From Halobacteriales archaeon SW_9_67_25 (GTDB lineage Archaea > Halobacteriota > Halobacteria > Halobacteriales > Haloarculaceae), in the NCBI GenBank assembly GCA_003022745.1, contig PXSU01000167.1:1-27184 (forward strand): DNA of 27,184 bases, written 5' to 3'. Each line of letters starts with the position of its first letter. Position 1 is the stretch's first letter. The notes under the pieces were generated by a model. It searched no databases. It had not been told where the DNA came from and saw only the letters and a program-made list of their open reading frames with translations. Shown here in pieces: positions 14,861 to 25,067 of this stretch. The position numbers and the translations under genes are program-made.

Positions 14861-17406
14861 TCGGGTGTCGCGTCCGTCTCGTCGCCCTCTGGGACCTCCT
14901 CCCCCTCGCCGGGCACGACGGTCGCGCTCGCGACGCCGTCACCAGTCTCGACGTCCATCACGGTGACGCCCATGGTGTTCCGGCCGACCGTCGAGATGTC
15001 GGCGACGGGACACCGCATGATCTGGCCCCGGTCGCTCATCAGCACGATGTCGTCGTCCTCGCGGACGGCCTTGACCGTCGTGACGGGGCCGTTACGTTCG
15101 TTCGTCTTGATGTCGATCAGCCCCTTGCCGTACCGTGACTGGGAGCGATACTCCGCGAGCGGCGTCCGTTTCCCGTAGCCGCTCCGGGTAACCGTCAGCA
15201 GGGCCCGGTCGTCGGCGTCGTCGGTCGCGACCAGCCCCGCCACGCGGTCCTCGCCCCCGAGGTCGATGCCGCGCACGCCGCGTGCCGTCCGGCCCATCTG
15301 GCGGACCTCGCTCTCGTCGAACCGGATCGTCATCCCCTGTTCGGTGGCGACCACGATGTCCCGTGTGCCGTCTGTTACCTCGACGTCGACGAGTTCGTCG
15401 CCCTCGTCTAACTTCGCGGCGATGATGCCCGTCGAGAGGATGTTCTCGAAGTCCGCACAGCAGGTCCGCTTGACGTAGCCCCGGCGGGTGGCCATCGTGA
15501 TACACTCGTCGGCCTCGAAGTCGACGGTGTTGACTACGGCGGTGATCTCCTCGCCGTCGTCCAGGTCGATGAGATTCACTGCCGACTTCCCGCGGGCCGT
15601 CCGGCCCATCTCGGGCACCTCGTAGATCTTCAGCCGGTAGACCTGGCCCCGGTTGGTGAAACAGAGCAGGTAGTCGTGGGTGTTCGCCCGGAACACCTTC
15701 GAGACGCGGTCGCCCTCCTTGGGGTCGGCGCCGATGATGCCCTTCCCGCCGCGGTGCTGGGGGTCGAACTCGCTCGCGGGCATCCGCTTGATGTAGTCGT
15801 CCTCGGTGACGACGACCAGGCAGTCCCGTTCGGCGATGAGGTCCTCGTGGGTGACCTCGCCGTCGGATTCGACGATGTCGGTCCGGCGCTCGTCGCCGTA
15901 CTCCTCGACGATGTCTCGCAACTCGTCTTTGATGACCCCGAGCAGTTTCTCCTCGTCGTCCAGCACCGACCGGAGGTACGCGATGGTCTCCTGGACGTCC
16001 TCGTACTCCTCGCGGACGTCCGCGGCCTCCATCGAGGTCAGCGAGCCCAGTTGCATCCGGACGATGTGTTCGGCCTGTGGTTCGGAGAGTTCGAAGTCCG
16101 ACTGGAGGTGTTCGATGGCCGCCTGGCGGTCGGCACACTCCCGGATGGACTCGACGACGGCGTCGACGTTCTCCAGGGCCCGCAGTCGTCCCTCGAGGAT
16201 GTGGGCGCGGTCCTCGGCCTCCTGGAGGTCGTGCTCGGAGCGGCGCCGGACGACCTCCTTGCGGTGGTCGATGTAGTGGTCGAGCGTCTCCGCGAGCGTC
16301 AGTACGCGGGGTTGTCCGTCGACCAGCGCGAGGTTGATGACCCCGAAGGTTGTCTCCAGGTGGCTCTCGAGCAACTGATTCTCGACGACGTCGACGTTCG
16401 CGCCGCGCTTCAGGTCGATCACGATCCGGACGCCGTCGCGGTCGGACTCGTCGCGCAAATCCGAGACGCCCTCGATAGCCCCCTCGCTGACGTCCTCGGC
16501 GACGCGCTCGACGAGACGGGCCTTGTTCTCCTGGAACGGGAGTTCGTGGATAACGATGCGGTCCCGGTCGGAGGACTCGCGGTGGACGTCGTAGGCGGCC
16601 CGCACCCGGAGACGTCCCCGTCCAGTCGCGTAGGCGGAGTGGACTGCCTCGCGGCCGACGATCCGCGCGCCGGTCGGGAAGTCCGGGCCCGTGATGGGGC
16701 CGTCGGACCCGCGAACGAGGGCCCCCTCGTCGTCGTACTCGCGGGTGTCGATGAGGTCCTCGACACCACAGCCGGGGTTGTCGATGCGGTGGACCGTCGC
16801 CTCGACGACCTCCCGGAGGTTGTGCGGCGGGATGTTCGTGCTCATCCCGACGGCGATGCCCGAGGCGCCATTGAGCAGGAGGTTCGGTAGTTTCGCCGGG
16901 AGGACCTCGGGTTCGGTCAGGCGGTCGTCGTAGTTGGAATTGAAGTCGACAGTGTCTTTCTCGATGTCCTCCAGCAGTTCCTCGGCGATGGGTGCCATCC
17001 GGACCTCCGTGTAGCGCATCGCCGCGGGCGGGTCGCCGTCCATCGACCCGAAGTTGCCCTGTCCGTCGACCAGCGGGTAGCGCATCGAGAAGTCCTGGGC
17101 CATCCGCACCAGCGTGTCGTAGATCGCGGAGTCGCCGTGTGGGTGGTAGTCACCCATCGTCTCGCCGACGATAGAGGAGGACTTGCGGTGGGCCGAGCCG
17201 CTTGTGACGCCCATCTCGGACAGCGCATAGAGGATGCGCCGGTGGACTGGCTTGAGACCGTCCCGGGCGTCCGGCAGCGCGCGCCCGGCGATGACACTCA
17301 TCGCGTAGTCGATGTAGCTTTGCTCCATCTCGTCCTCGACGCGGACGTGCTCGACGTTTGCCGCCGGCGCCTCGACGTCCTCGGGTCCGGGGATGTCAGA
17401 GCTCAT
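14857..17406 (-). CDS. gyrA: DNA gyrase subunit A
   Basis: An 849-residue breakage-reunion subunit of gyrase. The catalytic Tyr132 is in AMRYTEVRM. The quinolone-resistance region [13 protein letters not shown] has Ser93 and Asp97 at the E. coli Ser83/Asp87 positions, so a quinolone-sensitive type is expected. The C-terminal beta-pinwheel carries the GyrA box QHRGGKG at 550-556, the feature that allows negative supercoiling, so this is true gyrase and not topoisomerase IV. The tail is acidic. ATG 17406 overlaps the gyrB stop by 4 bp (ATGA); GTG 17418 would start inside gyrB and is rejected. No intein is present, unlike gyrB. Codon use is uniformly GC-rich. Confidence 0.96.
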   Translation of the reverse strand: MSSDIPGPEDVEAPAANVEHVRVEDEMEQSYIDYAMSVIAGRALPDARDGLKPVHRRILYALSEMGVTSGSAHRKSSSIVGETMGDYHPHGDSAIYDTLVRMAQDFSMRYPLVDGQGNFGSMDGDPPAAMRYTEVRMAPIAEELLEDIEKDTVDFNSNYDDRLTEPEVLPAKLPNLLLNGASGIAVGMSTNIPPHNLREVVEATVHRIDNPGCGVEDLIDTREYDDEGALVRGSDGPITGPDFPTGARIVGREAVHSAYATGRGRLRVRAAYDVHRESSDRDRIVIHELPFQENKARLVERVAEDVSEGAIEGVSDLRDESDRDGVRIVIDLKRGANVDVVENQLLESHLETTFGVINLALVDGQPRVLTLAETLDHYIDHRKEVVRRRSEHDLQEAEDRAHILEGRLRALENVDAVVESIRECADRQAAIEHLQSDFELSEPQAEHIVRMQLGSLTSMEAADVREEYEDVQETIAYLRSVLDDEEKLLGVIKDELRDIVEEYGDERRTDIVESDGEVTHEDLIAERDCLVVVTEDDYIKRMPASEFDPQHRGGKGIIGADPKEGDRVSKVFRANTHDYLLCFTNRGQVYRLKIYEVPEMGRTARGKSAVNLIDLDDGEEITAVVNTVDFEADECITMATRRGYVKRTCCADFENILSTGIIAAKLDEGDELVDVEVTDGTRDIVVATEQGMTIRFDESEVRQMGRTARGVRGIDLGGEDRVAGLVATDDADDRALLTVTRSGYGKRTPLAEYRSQSRYGKGLIDIKTNERNGPVTTVKAVREDDDIVLMSDRGQIMRCPVADISTVGRNTMGVTVMDVETGDGVASATVVPGEGEEVPEGDETDATPD

Positions 17407-20354
17407 ATGTCGACCCACTCCGCCTCGGGGGCGTGCTCCTTGATGAACTCCTTGCGTGGCTCGACGGCATCCCCCATCAGCACCGAGAACATCTTGTCCG
17501 CCGCGGCGGCGTCCTCGATGGTAATCCGTTTCAGATACCGCGTCTCGGGGTTCATCGTCGTCTCCCAGAGCTGTTCGGGGTTCATCTCGCCCAGCCCCTT
17601 GAACCGCTGGACCTGGTCGGGACTGCCGTCACACTTCTCCGCGACGATGCGGTCCCGTTCCTCGTCGGTCATCGCGTCGTAGGTTTCGCCGCGATACCGG
17701 ATGCGATACAGCGGCGGCCGCGTCGCGTAGACATGACCGCGCTCCAGCAACGGCCGCATGTGCCGGTAGAAGAAGGTCAACAGGAGCGTCCTGATATGGG
17801 CTCCGTCGACGTCCGCATCGACCATGAGCAGAATTGTATCATATCTGAGGTTTTCGATGTCGAACTCGTCGCCGATGCTCGTCCCGAGGGCGGTGACGAG
17901 ATTGCGGATTTCGTTGTTCTCGAGGATGCGGTCGAGACGGTGTTTCTCGACGTTCAGTATTTTTCCGCGAATCGGAAGGATAGCCTGGAAATCGGGGTTG
18001 CGTCCTTGTTTGGCGCTATTGTGAACGAATACTCCTGCTTCCAGTGCGAAGTTATGGGTTCCTGGCACTTCGAGATCATACACGTCGGCTCGCTCATCCA
18101 ACTTTTCGACTGATTCGACTGTGTGGTTGTGAGACTGAACTGCCTCAAGAAGTTCCGATTCATTCTCGAAAAACTTCTCTATCGTCGTATCTTTTCGAAG
18201 GATGTTCGGATTACTCTCTGCCTGCCGTTTCTCTTTATAGTTTTCTAGATCTCCATCTTCTTCCAGGACCTGCTGCATAAAGGGAGTAGTGTGTTCGTAG
18301 TACGTCTGATTATACGATTCCATCCGACGCTCTCGGAATTCATCCGTCCACTGTTCTTTGGCCTGTTGTCTGAGGAGCGCAACTGTTTCATCCTCTTGCA
18401 TTCGGTCGCTCATCATCTCTCGGAACTCTTGGGACTGTCTGAGTTCCCGAAGTTTTTCTTGAACGTCGTCGTTGTGCAGCGTCTCTTCAGCGTGTTCTCG
18501 GTGTAGTTCTAGATGCTCCTCTTTCGAGAGTCGTTCGATATTATCTGGTCGGTTATTTTGTTTGTCGAAATCCACGTGGTGTTTGTGGTCACCAGCGTCC
18601 GCCGAGTATCGTCCACGTTGTAGATTGTATTTATCAGCCAATAGATGTGTGAATCTCCAAAAGTCACTCATGAACGGCTGCTTGACCATCTCGTAGCCGT
18701 CTATAGTGATTCCATCTTCCGCAGTGTCAGACTGCTTTCGATATAATGGCATGAGCGACTGTCCACTCTCAAGATTCTGAGCCTCACAGTAAGTCCCACC
18801 CCGGAGCATGAATTCATGATCCGGAGTACATCTGATCGACTCGCCGTTGTCAAGTGTCACTTCGACCAGTTCGGCGTCCTCTTTTGTGAGGCGCGGGTGA
18901 TGAATCTGTTCGAGTGCGATTTTCCCTTCCTCGTTGACTGTATAGCAGTAATGTGTTTCCCCGGACTCGTGTTCCGCAACGAGTTCTTCGAACGTGATTG
19001 ATCGGCCCGACGCAAGTGAGATTTCGGTGTCACCAGTAAAACAACCCCCGGCGCTGTCGCCCTCCACCACGAACAGTTCCGCCTCGGAGGGGTCCCGCGT
19101 CTGGCAGTCGGCCAGTTTCCCGGGCAGGGCTGTCGTCTCCAGGGCGGATTTGCGTCGGGTCAGCTCCTCGGCTTTTTTGGCGGCCTTGCGGGCCTTCGCC
19201 GCCTCGACGGCCTTCGAGACGATGACTTCGGCGGTGTCGGGGTGTTCCTCGAAGTAGGTGCCCAGATGGGTGTGGACCGCCGACTCGACGATGCCCCGGA
19301 CCTCGCTGTTGCCGAGTTTGGTCTTGGTCTGGCCCTCGAACTGCGGGTCGGGGTGTTTGATGGAGAGCACAGCGGTCAGCCCCTCGCGGATGTCCTCGCC
19401 CTTGAGCGTGTCGTCCAAATCCCGCAGGAGGCCGTTCTCCCCCGCGTAGTCGTTGACGACGCGGGTAAGGGCGGTCTTGAAGCCGGTCATGTGGGTGCCG
19501 CCCTCGCGGGTGTTGATGTTGTTGGCGAAGGCGTGCAACGAGCCCTGGAGTTCGTCGGTCGCCTGCATCGCCACCTCGACCTGGACGAGTCCCTCGGCGA
19601 TCTCGGCCTCGTCCTCGAAGTAGATGATATCCTCGTGGAGGTGGGTCTTCGTCTCGTTCAGATAGGTGACGAACTCCCGGATACCCCCGTCGTACCTGAA
19701 CGTGGTCGACGTGCCGTCGCGCTCGTCGCCGAGAGTGATCTCGACCCCGGAGTTGAGGAACGCGAGTTCGCGGAGCCGGGACTGAAGCGTCGAGACGGTG
19801 AAGTCCGTCGTCTCGAAGATGTCGTCGTCGGGCCAGAAGCGCACCGTCGTGCCCGTCCCCTCCTCGGGCCGCAGCTCGCGGATCCGTTCGAGTTCGCACT
19901 CGGGCTGGCCGTGGTCGAACCGCTGGCGCCAGACAGCGCCGTCGCGCTTGACCTCTACTTCGAGCCACTTCGAGAGCGCGTTCACCACGGAGACACCGAC
20001 CCCGTGGAGTCCCCCCGAGACTTGGTAGGACTTGTTGTCGAATTTTCCTCCTGCGTGCAGGACGGTCATGATGACCTCGACGGCCGGCCGGTCGTGTTCG
20101 GCGTGGGTGTCGACCGGGATGCCCCGGCCGTCGTCGGAAACCGAGACGGAGTCGTCCTCGTGGATGGTCACCGAGATGGTGTCACAGTAGCCCGCCAGCG
20201 CCTCGTCGATGGCGTTGTCGACGACCTCGTAGACGAGGTGGTGCAATCCGCGCGCGTCGGTCGAACCGACGTACATCGCCGGCCGCTTGCGGACCGCCTC
20301 CAAGCCTTCGAGTACCTGTATCTGACCTGCGCCGTACTCACTCTTCTCGGACAT
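17403..20354 (-). CDS. gyrB: DNA gyrase subunit B precursor with intein
   Basis: A 983-residue precursor; removal of the 342-residue intein leaves 641 residues, the normal GyrB length. The GHKL ATPase domain has Glu43 and Asn47 in [12 protein letters not shown] and the lid motif [14 protein letters not shown]. The TOPRIM metal site includes Glu431 in EGDSAGG and, after the intein, the DADVDGAH aspartates. The C-terminal GyrA-contact region includes [15 protein letters not shown]. The intein separates EGDSAGG from SAKQGR. ATG 20354 ([10 protein letters not shown]) is preferred over ATG 20369: other haloarchaeal GyrBs begin this way, and the TATA box at 20383-20392 predicts transcription to start between the two. 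It overlaps gyrA by 4 bp. Extein codons are GC-rich except for patches after the intein. Confidence 0.96.
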   Translation of the reverse strand: MSEKSEYGAGQIQVLEGLEAVRKRPAMYVGSTDARGLHHLVYEVVDNAIDEALAGYCDTISVTIHEDDSVSVSDDGRGIPVDTHAEHDRPAVEVIMTVLHAGGKFDNKSYQVSGGLHGVGVSVVNALSKWLEVEVKRDGAVWRQRFDHGQPECELERIRELRPEEGTGTTVRFWPDDDIFETTDFTVSTLQSRLRELAFLNSGVEITLGDERDGTSTTFRYDGGIREFVTYLNETKTHLHEDIIYFEDEAEIAEGLVQVEVAMQATDELQGSLHAFANNINTREGGTHMTGFKTALTRVVNDYAGENGLLRDLDDTLKGEDIREGLTAVLSIKHPDPQFEGQTKTKLGNSEVRGIVESAVHTHLGTYFEEHPDTAEVIVSKAVEAAKARKAAKKAEELTRRKSALETTALPGKLADCQTRDPSEAELFVVEGDSAGGCFTGDTEISLASGRSITFEELVAEHESGETHYCYTVNEEGKIALEQIHHPRLTKEDAELVEVTLDNGESIRCTPDHEFMLRGGTYCEAQNLESGQSLMPLYRKQSDTAEDGITIDGYEMVKQPFMSDFWRFTHLLADKYNLQRGRYSADAGDHKHHVDFDKQNNRPDNIERLSKEEHLELHREHAEETLHNDDVQEKLRELRQSQEFREMMSDRMQEDETVALLRQQAKEQWTDEFRERRMESYNQTYYEHTTPFMQQVLEEDGDLENYKEKRQAESNPNILRKDTTIEKFFENESELLEAVQSHNHTVESVEKLDERADVYDLEVPGTHNFALEAGVFVHNSAKQGRNPDFQAILPIRGKILNVEKHRLDRILENNEIRNLVTALGTSIGDEFDIENLRYDTILLMVDADVDGAHIRTLLLTFFYRHMRPLLERGHVYATRPPLYRIRYRGETYDAMTDEERDRIVAEKCDGSPDQVQRFKGLGEMNPEQLWETTMNPETRYLKRITIEDAAAADKMFSVLMGDAVEPRKEFIKEHAPEAEWVDI
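17826..18017 (-). other. AT-rich patchy C-extein flank of the gyrB intein
   Basis: Directly after the intein the extein uses AAA, CAA, GGA, GAT, GCT, CTT, ATT and ATA codons. After a GC-rich stretch comes a second patch with AGA, TAT, GAT, ACA and ATT (about 17828-17846). The N-extein side up to 19044 keeps GC-rich host codons. This one-sided pattern fits co-conversion during intein homing. Confidence 0.5.
18018..19043 (-). mobile_element. GyrB intein with HNH homing endonuclease
   Basis: A 342-residue intein from Cys438 to Asn779 of the precursor, followed by Ser780. Splicing blocks are visible: A (CFTGDTEIS), B with TxxH (RCTPDHEFM), F ([13 protein letters not shown]) and G (VFVHN, with penultimate His and terminal Asn). 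The central domain is not LAGLIDADG but [21 protein letters not shown] followed by HLELHREH (encoded at about 18490-18595), with both His and Asn signatures intact. After it come repeated helical segments ([19 protein letters not shown]), perhaps DNA-binding NUMOD-like units. GC content is markedly lower than in the flanking exteins, which indicates transfer. The motifs look intact, so splicing and cleavage activity are plausible but unproven. Confidence 0.92.
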
Positions 20355-20382
20355 GAAAACCTTGCACATACTAGTAGCCCCT

Positions 20383-20392
20383 ATTTCTTAAA
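20383..20392 (-). promoter_or_regulatory. TATA box of the gyrB-gyrA operon
   Basis: TTTAAGAAAT on the minus strand predicts transcription to start near 20361, so ATG 20354 would follow a leader of only a few bases and ATG 20369 would lie upstream of the start site. Confidence 0.55.
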
Positions 20393-20424
20393 GGCCACGC
20401 ACGCGCGAGCGCGTCTCGTTGCCG

Positions 20425-20844
20425 CTACCGTCGACAGTCGTCGAGAAACGACCCGAGAACGGACTCGAGTGACGAGAGCCCGTCGTACTCCGCTACGGTC
20501 AGTGTGTCGCATCCCCGTACCATCGCCGAGAGATCCTGCTCCGCCGCAGGTCGGTAGAGACACAGGATCGGCTTCTCCCAGGCGACCGCCCTGCCGAGTT
20601 CGTAGCCCACGCCGAGGCTCGGGACCGTCACCTCGGCGACCACCGCGTCGGCCCGGCGGAGCCAGGCCAGGTCCCGGTCGTGTATCTCCTCGTCGGACAC
20701 GTCCGCCTCCTGGGTTTCGAGGTCCGGCTCCGCGACGTGTTCCGTGAGGACCTCGCCGTGTCTCTCGAGCAAGTCGATAATTTGGGCGTACAGGTCGACG
20801 TCCGAGCGACCCCCACGGATGGAGCCAGCGAAGTAGATGTCCAT
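20425..20844 (-). CDS. 2'-deoxynucleoside 5'-phosphate N-hydrolase (RCL/DNPH1-like)
   Basis: A 139-residue member of the nucleoside 2-deoxyribosyltransferase superfamily. The N-terminal FAGSIRGG (5-12) is the phosphate-binding signature of RCL/DNPH1 N-hydrolases. Asp58 (in RDLAWL) and the catalytic Glu82 (in GVGYELGRA) are present. Expected reaction: hydrolysis of the N-glycosidic bond of a deoxynucleoside monophosphate to base plus deoxyribose-5-phosphate, that is nucleotide-pool cleaning. A true deoxyribosyltransferase cannot be excluded. ATG 20844 is chosen because the motif starts four residues later; the 30-residue upstream extension overlaps the top6B promoter region. It sits between the divergent gyrase and topoisomerase VI operons; no strong TATA box is seen. 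Confidence 0.82.
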   Translation of the reverse strand: MDIYFAGSIRGGRSDVDLYAQIIDLLERHGEVLTEHVAEPDLETQEADVSDEEIHDRDLAWLRRADAVVAEVTVPSLGVGYELGRAVAWEKPILCLYRPAAEQDLSAMVRGCDTLTVAEYDGLSSLESVLGSFLDDCRR

Positions 20845-20932
20845 AGCCGTCGCGTCGTGGGCCCCGGGCCTAACGGTTCGGATTCGGCTCCTCCCCGCGC
20901 TCGCCAACACTTTCACCGCGGTAGCGTACGAC

Positions 20933-20940
20933 ATTTAAAC
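20933..20940 (+). promoter_or_regulatory. TATA box of the top6B-top6A operon
   Basis: ATTTAAAC, a strong archaeal TATA box, is centred about 25 bp before ATG 20961, suggesting a leaderless operon transcript. Confidence 0.55.
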
Positions 20941-20960
20941 CTGGGTGCGGAAGTGGGCAC

Positions 20961-23900
20961 ATGACCTCCTACCAGTCGCGCCTCGGCGCCGAGGAGGGGA
21001 TCGCCGAGGAGCTGGCCGAGAGCCAGCGCGCCATCTCCATCGCGGAGTTCTTCGAGAAGAACAAGCACATGCTCGGGTTCGACTCCGAGGCCCGGGCGCT
21101 CGTCACTGCGGTCAAGGAGGGTGTGGACAACTCCCTGGATGCGTGTGAGGAAGCCGATATTTTACCGGATATATACATAAAAATACAGGAAGAACGCGAC
21201 TACTATCGGCTGGTAATAGAGGATAACGGACCCGGAATAACGAAAGAGCAGGTCCCGAAAGTGTTCGGGAAACTGCTGTACGGCTCTCGATTCCACAAAC
21301 GTGAACAGTCGTTAACGCCGGATCAGCGTGTTCTGGTGCGTCGGGATGGACAGATGGAGTTCATCCCCATCGGTGTCCTTTGTGGCGCATACCTTCCGCA
21401 AGATAGCGAAGCGACACGTCCGATCCCCGAGGACATCGAAGTGCTGTCGTTCAATCGGCAAACACACGAGATGACATGGCAACCGGTGACACACGCCATC
21501 CGACACGAAACCGACGAACAAACGTACGCAATACGGACAGAGAAAGGACGGAGCGTCGAAGTGACCGGCAATCACAGCCTGTTCTCGGTCACGAGCGATG
21601 GCGACACGAAAGAGGTGAAAGCAGGCGAACTCAAACCGGGTGATACGATTCTCGCCCCTCAGAAGTTGCCAACCTTCGAGGAAACGGTCGAACAGGTGAA
21701 TTTGCTTGACTATCTCGAGCGTGAGCAACTTGACGACCGGCGCGTGTACGTCTACGGCTTCAACCAGAAGACGCTCGAAGAGCTAAAAACTGGCGAGCGA
21801 ATCCGGAAGAAACCGTCCGAGGAGAGTCCACGCAAGCGGACGTACTATCGATACGACGGCGTCGACATCCTGAAAGACAGCCTCGAAACGAACTATTTGG
21901 ATAAGGGGTATCTGCCGGCCGAAACTGTACTTGAGTTGGGCTGGGAGCAAAAGGCTGCACGCCAAGACTGTCAGTTCAAAACCTACCAGGTCGGCGGTGA
22001 CGAGACGTCGGTCCCGGTCAGTCTACCAGTCTCCGAGGAACTGATGCAACTCCTTGGATACTATATTGCCGAAGGACACGCTGAGCCCCGACAAGTCGGT
22101 TTCACGTTCGGATCGCACGAAGGCGAGCTGATACAGACGACAGAGCGAGCACTCGCGGGAATCAGTGGCGACACGACGACGGTTGAGCACGACAGGAATT
22201 CGACGCGAGTCAAGGGATTCGGTTCTCCGATCGCTCTCTTTCTCAAAAACGCCTGTGGTGACAGCGCCCAGACGAAGCGAATCCCCGATTTCGTTTTCGG
22301 CGTTCCACAGGACTATCACGAGCAGTTCATCGCTGCACTCTACCAGGGTGATGGGTCCGATTCACATCCGAGCAACGAACTCTCACATACAACGACGAGC
22401 GAGACGTTGGCACGCCAGTTATCGGTGCTGTGGAACACGCACGGTGTTCTTGCAAGCACCGAGACCCACGACGGGGGGGGATACGCCGACAACCCGTCGA
22501 CGGCGTACCGAACCAAGGTCTACGGGGCTGACGTCAATCTCGCTGACGAGTTTAGTGAGACAACTGCGACCGGGGAACAGGGACACAAGCGGGTCCCGAC
22601 GGCGCTACTCGACGACCTCCAAGTCGACCACGTCGATCACACGACGGTTCCCGACTCGATCCCGGGATTGTTGATGGGTCTCGGAATCGGCTGCTCCATC
22701 GAACACGCAGCAGTCTATCAGTCGTTGATCGAGGATGCGCTGGATAGAGAATACGTCGAGAAACCCAGATACGTTCACGATCTAAAACAGAAAGGACTGC
22801 TGGATGCGGACCATCGCCCCACTGAGAAACTCGAGGAACTCTGGGATGCCGTTCAGAATTTGCAGGGGTTCACCGAGACCGACATGTGTCTCCTTCCTGT
22901 CAAAGAGGTCGAGAAGACAGACCCACCGGAGTACGTGTACGATATCTCCGTCCCTGGTGCCACAGGAGCCGATGAAAACTTTATTGTAGCAAACCAGGGC
23001 GCACTGGCAGTCAAAAATAGCCGCGGCCAGCAGGGTATCGGGATTTCTGCAGCCGTTCTCTACTCGCAATTAACGTCGGGCAAACCGGCGAAGATTACGT
23101 CCCGAACGAGGGGCGGTGCCCGGGCACAGTACTTCGAACTCATCGTGGATACGGACACGAACGAACCCGAAATAAGCGAGGAGTCGACGACGGCCTGGGA
23201 CCGCCCGCACGGGACCCGCATCGAACTGGAGATGGAGGCCAACATGCGCGCCCGGCGGCAACTCCATGACTACGTCAAACACACCGCCGTCGTCAACCCC
23301 CATGCCCGCATCGAGATGCGCGAGCCCGATGCCCACTTCAAATACGAGCGGGCGACCGACCAGCTCCCCGAGGAGACAGAAGAGATCCGGCCCCACCCCC
23401 ACGGCGTCGAACTCGGGACGCTCATCAAGATGGCCGAGTCGACGGATTCGTACTCGATTTCGGGCTTCCTCCAGGGCGAGTTCACACGCGTCGGCGGGAC
23501 CACCGCCGAGAAGGTCATCGACAACTTTCGGGACCGGTACTTCGGCCGGGGGATAGCCTGGCGGCCCCCGCTGAAACACGAAGACGTCGGTGTGGAGATG
23601 GTCGTGGAGGAGGCGGTCGCGAACAAGGGCAAGGAGGCGACCGCCGACTTCGCCGGGCGGGTGGCAGACCGCGTCGAGAGCGAGGAACGCGTGGCTCACC
23701 ACGAGATCGTCGCAATCGTCGACGACGTGGCCGCGGCCATCGAGGAGGCCTACGACACCACCTTCGGGGACACGGTCCGGGAGAACGCTGTCGCGGCGGT
23801 CTGGGAGACCGTGACCGCAGAGCAGGTCGCGGACGTCTACGCGCTGGTCGACGACGCGACGACGGACCGCAAGGACGACGCCGTTGTGCAGGCCCTGGCC

Positions 23901-25067
23901 GAGCGGATCGCCGCGAAGTTCGAGGACGGGCGCCACCGGGTGACCCGGCCGGACCTCAGGGAGTACGTCGACCGCGCGGCCGACATGACCGAGGAGCGCG
24001 ACGACGCCACGGTAGGTGAGACTGCCAGCGGGAAGATCACGGACGCCCTCTGGGAGACGGCCGGACGCGTCCCCGACGACCCGCCGCGGATTCACGCCGT
24101 GGCCAACGACCGGGACACGGCGGCTGACCTCCTGGAGGCGATGCGCGAGACGGATATCATCGCGCCGCCGACTGGCTGTCTGGCGCCCATCACGGCGGAC
24201 CTGGTCGAGGCCGGCCTGCGCAAGGAGTACGACGCGGACTTCTACGCGGCGGCGACCCGCGACGCGTCGGTCCACGGCGGCGACCCCTTCATCGTCGAGG
24301 CGGGCATCGCCTACGGCGGCGACCTGCCCGACAACGGGAGCGTGGACGTCCTGCGCTTTGCCAACCGGGTCCCGCTGGTCTACCAGCGTGGCGCCTGTGC
24401 CACGACGGACGTCGTCAAGTCCATCAACTGGCGCAACTACGGGTTAGACCAGCCCGGCGGGTCGGGCATCCCCAACGGGCCCGGTGTGGTGATGGTCCAC
24501 GTCGCCTCGACGAACGTGCCATTCACCAGCGAATCGAAGGACGCCGTCGCGAACGTCCCCGAAATAGAGCACGAGATCGAACTCGCCATCCGCGAGGCGG
24601 CCCGCGAACTCAAATCGTACCTCAACAAACGGCGCTCGATGCAACAGCGCCGCGAGAAACAGAGCAAACTCGGGACCATCCTCCCGGAGATGGCCGAGAA
24701 ACTGGCCGCGGTCACCGGCCGCGAACGGCTGGACATCGACGACACGATGGCCCGCATCATGAACAACGTCCTCGTCGATCACGACCGAGACGACGGGACC
24801 GCCCGGCTGACCGTCGAGAACAACGCAGGGGCGAACGCCGACCTGGAGGTGACAGCAATCGCCACGGCCGAACCTAGAGACGTCGACGGGGCCGACGCAG
24901 ACGGCGCGAACGTCGTCGAGATGGACGGCGAGTACTTCCTCAAGTGGTCGCCGACGGTGGGCAGCGGCGAGGACGCCACCCTGGAGTATCGCCTGCCGGC
25001 CGACGCGGACGTCTCGGTGTCGGTGGATGGGGTCGAGGAGGAGAAACTGACGGTGAGCGACCGATGA
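20961..25067 (+). CDS. top6B: DNA topoisomerase VI subunit B precursor with intein
   Basis: A 1368-residue precursor; removing the 570-residue intein leaves 798 residues, a normal haloarchaeal Top6B. Before the intein, the GHKL ATPase has Glu53 and Asn57 in [10 protein letters not shown] and the ATP-binding EDNGPG at 87-92. After it come the lid motif SRGQQGIG, the H2TH and transducer regions, with [17 protein letters not shown] near the ATP-sensing lysine area, and a C-terminal beta-sandwich extension (about 100 residues). With Top6A it forms the A2B2 type IIB topoisomerase that relaxes and decatenates DNA. The stop overlaps the top6A start by 4 bp. Codons are GC-rich except in the intein and about 160 bp on each side of it. 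Confidence 0.96.
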   Translation: MTSYQSRLGAEEGIAEELAESQRAISIAEFFEKNKHMLGFDSEARALVTAVKEGVDNSLDACEEADILPDIYIKIQEERDYYRLVIEDNGPGITKEQVPKVFGKLLYGSRFHKREQSLTPDQRVLVRRDGQMEFIPIGVLCGAYLPQDSEATRPIPEDIEVLSFNRQTHEMTWQPVTHAIRHETDEQTYAIRTEKGRSVEVTGNHSLFSVTSDGDTKEVKAGELKPGDTILAPQKLPTFEETVEQVNLLDYLEREQLDDRRVYVYGFNQKTLEELKTGERIRKKPSEESPRKRTYYRYDGVDILKDSLETNYLDKGYLPAETVLELGWEQKAARQDCQFKTYQVGGDETSVPVSLPVSEELMQLLGYYIAEGHAEPRQVGFTFGSHEGELIQTTERALAGISGDTTTVEHDRNSTRVKGFGSPIALFLKNACGDSAQTKRIPDFVFGVPQDYHEQFIAALYQGDGSDSHPSNELSHTTTSETLARQLSVLWNTHGVLASTETHDGGGYADNPSTAYRTKVYGADVNLADEFSETTATGEQGHKRVPTALLDDLQVDHVDHTTVPDSIPGLLMGLGIGCSIEHAAVYQSLIEDALDREYVEKPRYVHDLKQKGLLDADHRPTEKLEELWDAVQNLQGFTETDMCLLPVKEVEKTDPPEYVYDISVPGATGADENFIVANQGALAVKNSRGQQGIGISAAVLYSQLTSGKPAKITSRTRGGARAQYFELIVDTDTNEPEISEESTTAWDRPHGTRIELEMEANMRARRQLHDYVKHTAVVNPHARIEMREPDAHFKYERATDQLPEETEEIRPHPHGVELGTLIKMAESTDSYSISGFLQGEFTRVGGTTAEKVIDNFRDRYFGRGIAWRPPLKHEDVGVEMVVEEAVANKGKEATADFAGRVADRVESEERVAHHEIVAIVDDVAAAIEEAYDTTFGDTVRENAVAAVWETVTAEQVADVYALVDDATTDRKDDAVVQALAERIAAKFEDGRHRVTRPDLREYVDRAADMTEERDDATVGETASGKITDALWETAGRVPDDPPRIHAVANDRDTAADLLEAMRETDIIAPPTGCLAPITADLVEAGLRKEYDADFYAAATRDASVHGGDPFIVEAGIAYGGDLPDNGSVDVLRFANRVPLVYQRGACATTDVVKSINWRNYGLDQPGGSGIPNGPGVVMVHVASTNVPFTSESKDAVANVPEIEHEIELAIREAARELKSYLNKRRSMQQRREKQSKLGTILPEMAEKLAAVTGRERLDIDDTMARIMNNVLVDHDRDDGTARLTVENNAGANADLEVTAIATAEPRDVDGADADGANVVEMDGEYFLKWSPTVGSGEDATLEYRLPADADVSVSVDGVEEEKLTVSDR
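21150..21308 (+). other. AT-rich N-extein flank of the top6B intein
   Basis: This roughly 53-codon extein stretch contains five ATA isoleucine codons (in DIYIKIQ, LVIEDN and PGITK) plus TTA, AAA, GAT and GGA, unlike the extein just before it. The protein sequence stays conserved. It is best explained as donor DNA copied in with the intein. Confidence 0.6.
21309..23018 (+). mobile_element. Top6B intein with LAGLIDADG homing endonuclease, Ser1 type
   Basis: A 570-residue intein from Ser117 to Asn686, inserted in the ATP-lid motif between REQ and SRGQQGIG. Block A begins [10 protein letters not shown] (Ser instead of Cys as nucleophile), and block B has TGNH (TxxH). Two LAGLIDADG helices are visible: LLGYYIAEG (364-372) and [10 protein letters not shown] (456-465), each keeping an acidic residue. 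Block F is YVYDISVPG, and block G ends ALAVKN with Lys instead of the usual penultimate His. The block F THNF motif is also replaced (DENF). The next extein residue is Ser687. GC content is lower than in the exteins. The endonuclease looks intact; splicing is presumed because Top6 is essential in many archaea. Confidence 0.92.
23019..23180 (+). other. AT-richer C-extein flank of the top6B intein
   Basis: Codons such as ATT, TCT, GCA, GTT, CAA, TTA, AAA and ATA persist for about 160 bp after the intein, then give way to the GC-rich host pattern. This mirrors the upstream flank. Confidence 0.5.

Noticed and set aside
15676..16890. 404-residue plus-strand frame inside gyrA
   Set aside because: It is antisense to the conserved gyrA catalytic region and has no recognisable motif.
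17990..19050. AT-rich stretch in gyrB considered as an insertion sequence or prophage fragment
   Set aside because: It is an uninterrupted in-frame insertion with intein splicing blocks and an HNH motif, and has no transposase.
20845..20934. 30-residue N-terminal extension of the N-hydrolase
   Set aside because: The phosphate-binding FAGSIRGG motif should lie at the very N-terminus, and the extension overlaps the top6B promoter region.
23070..24275. 401-residue minus-strand frame inside top6B
   Set aside because: It is the antisense shadow of the top6B C-extein; long antisense frames are expected at this GC content.
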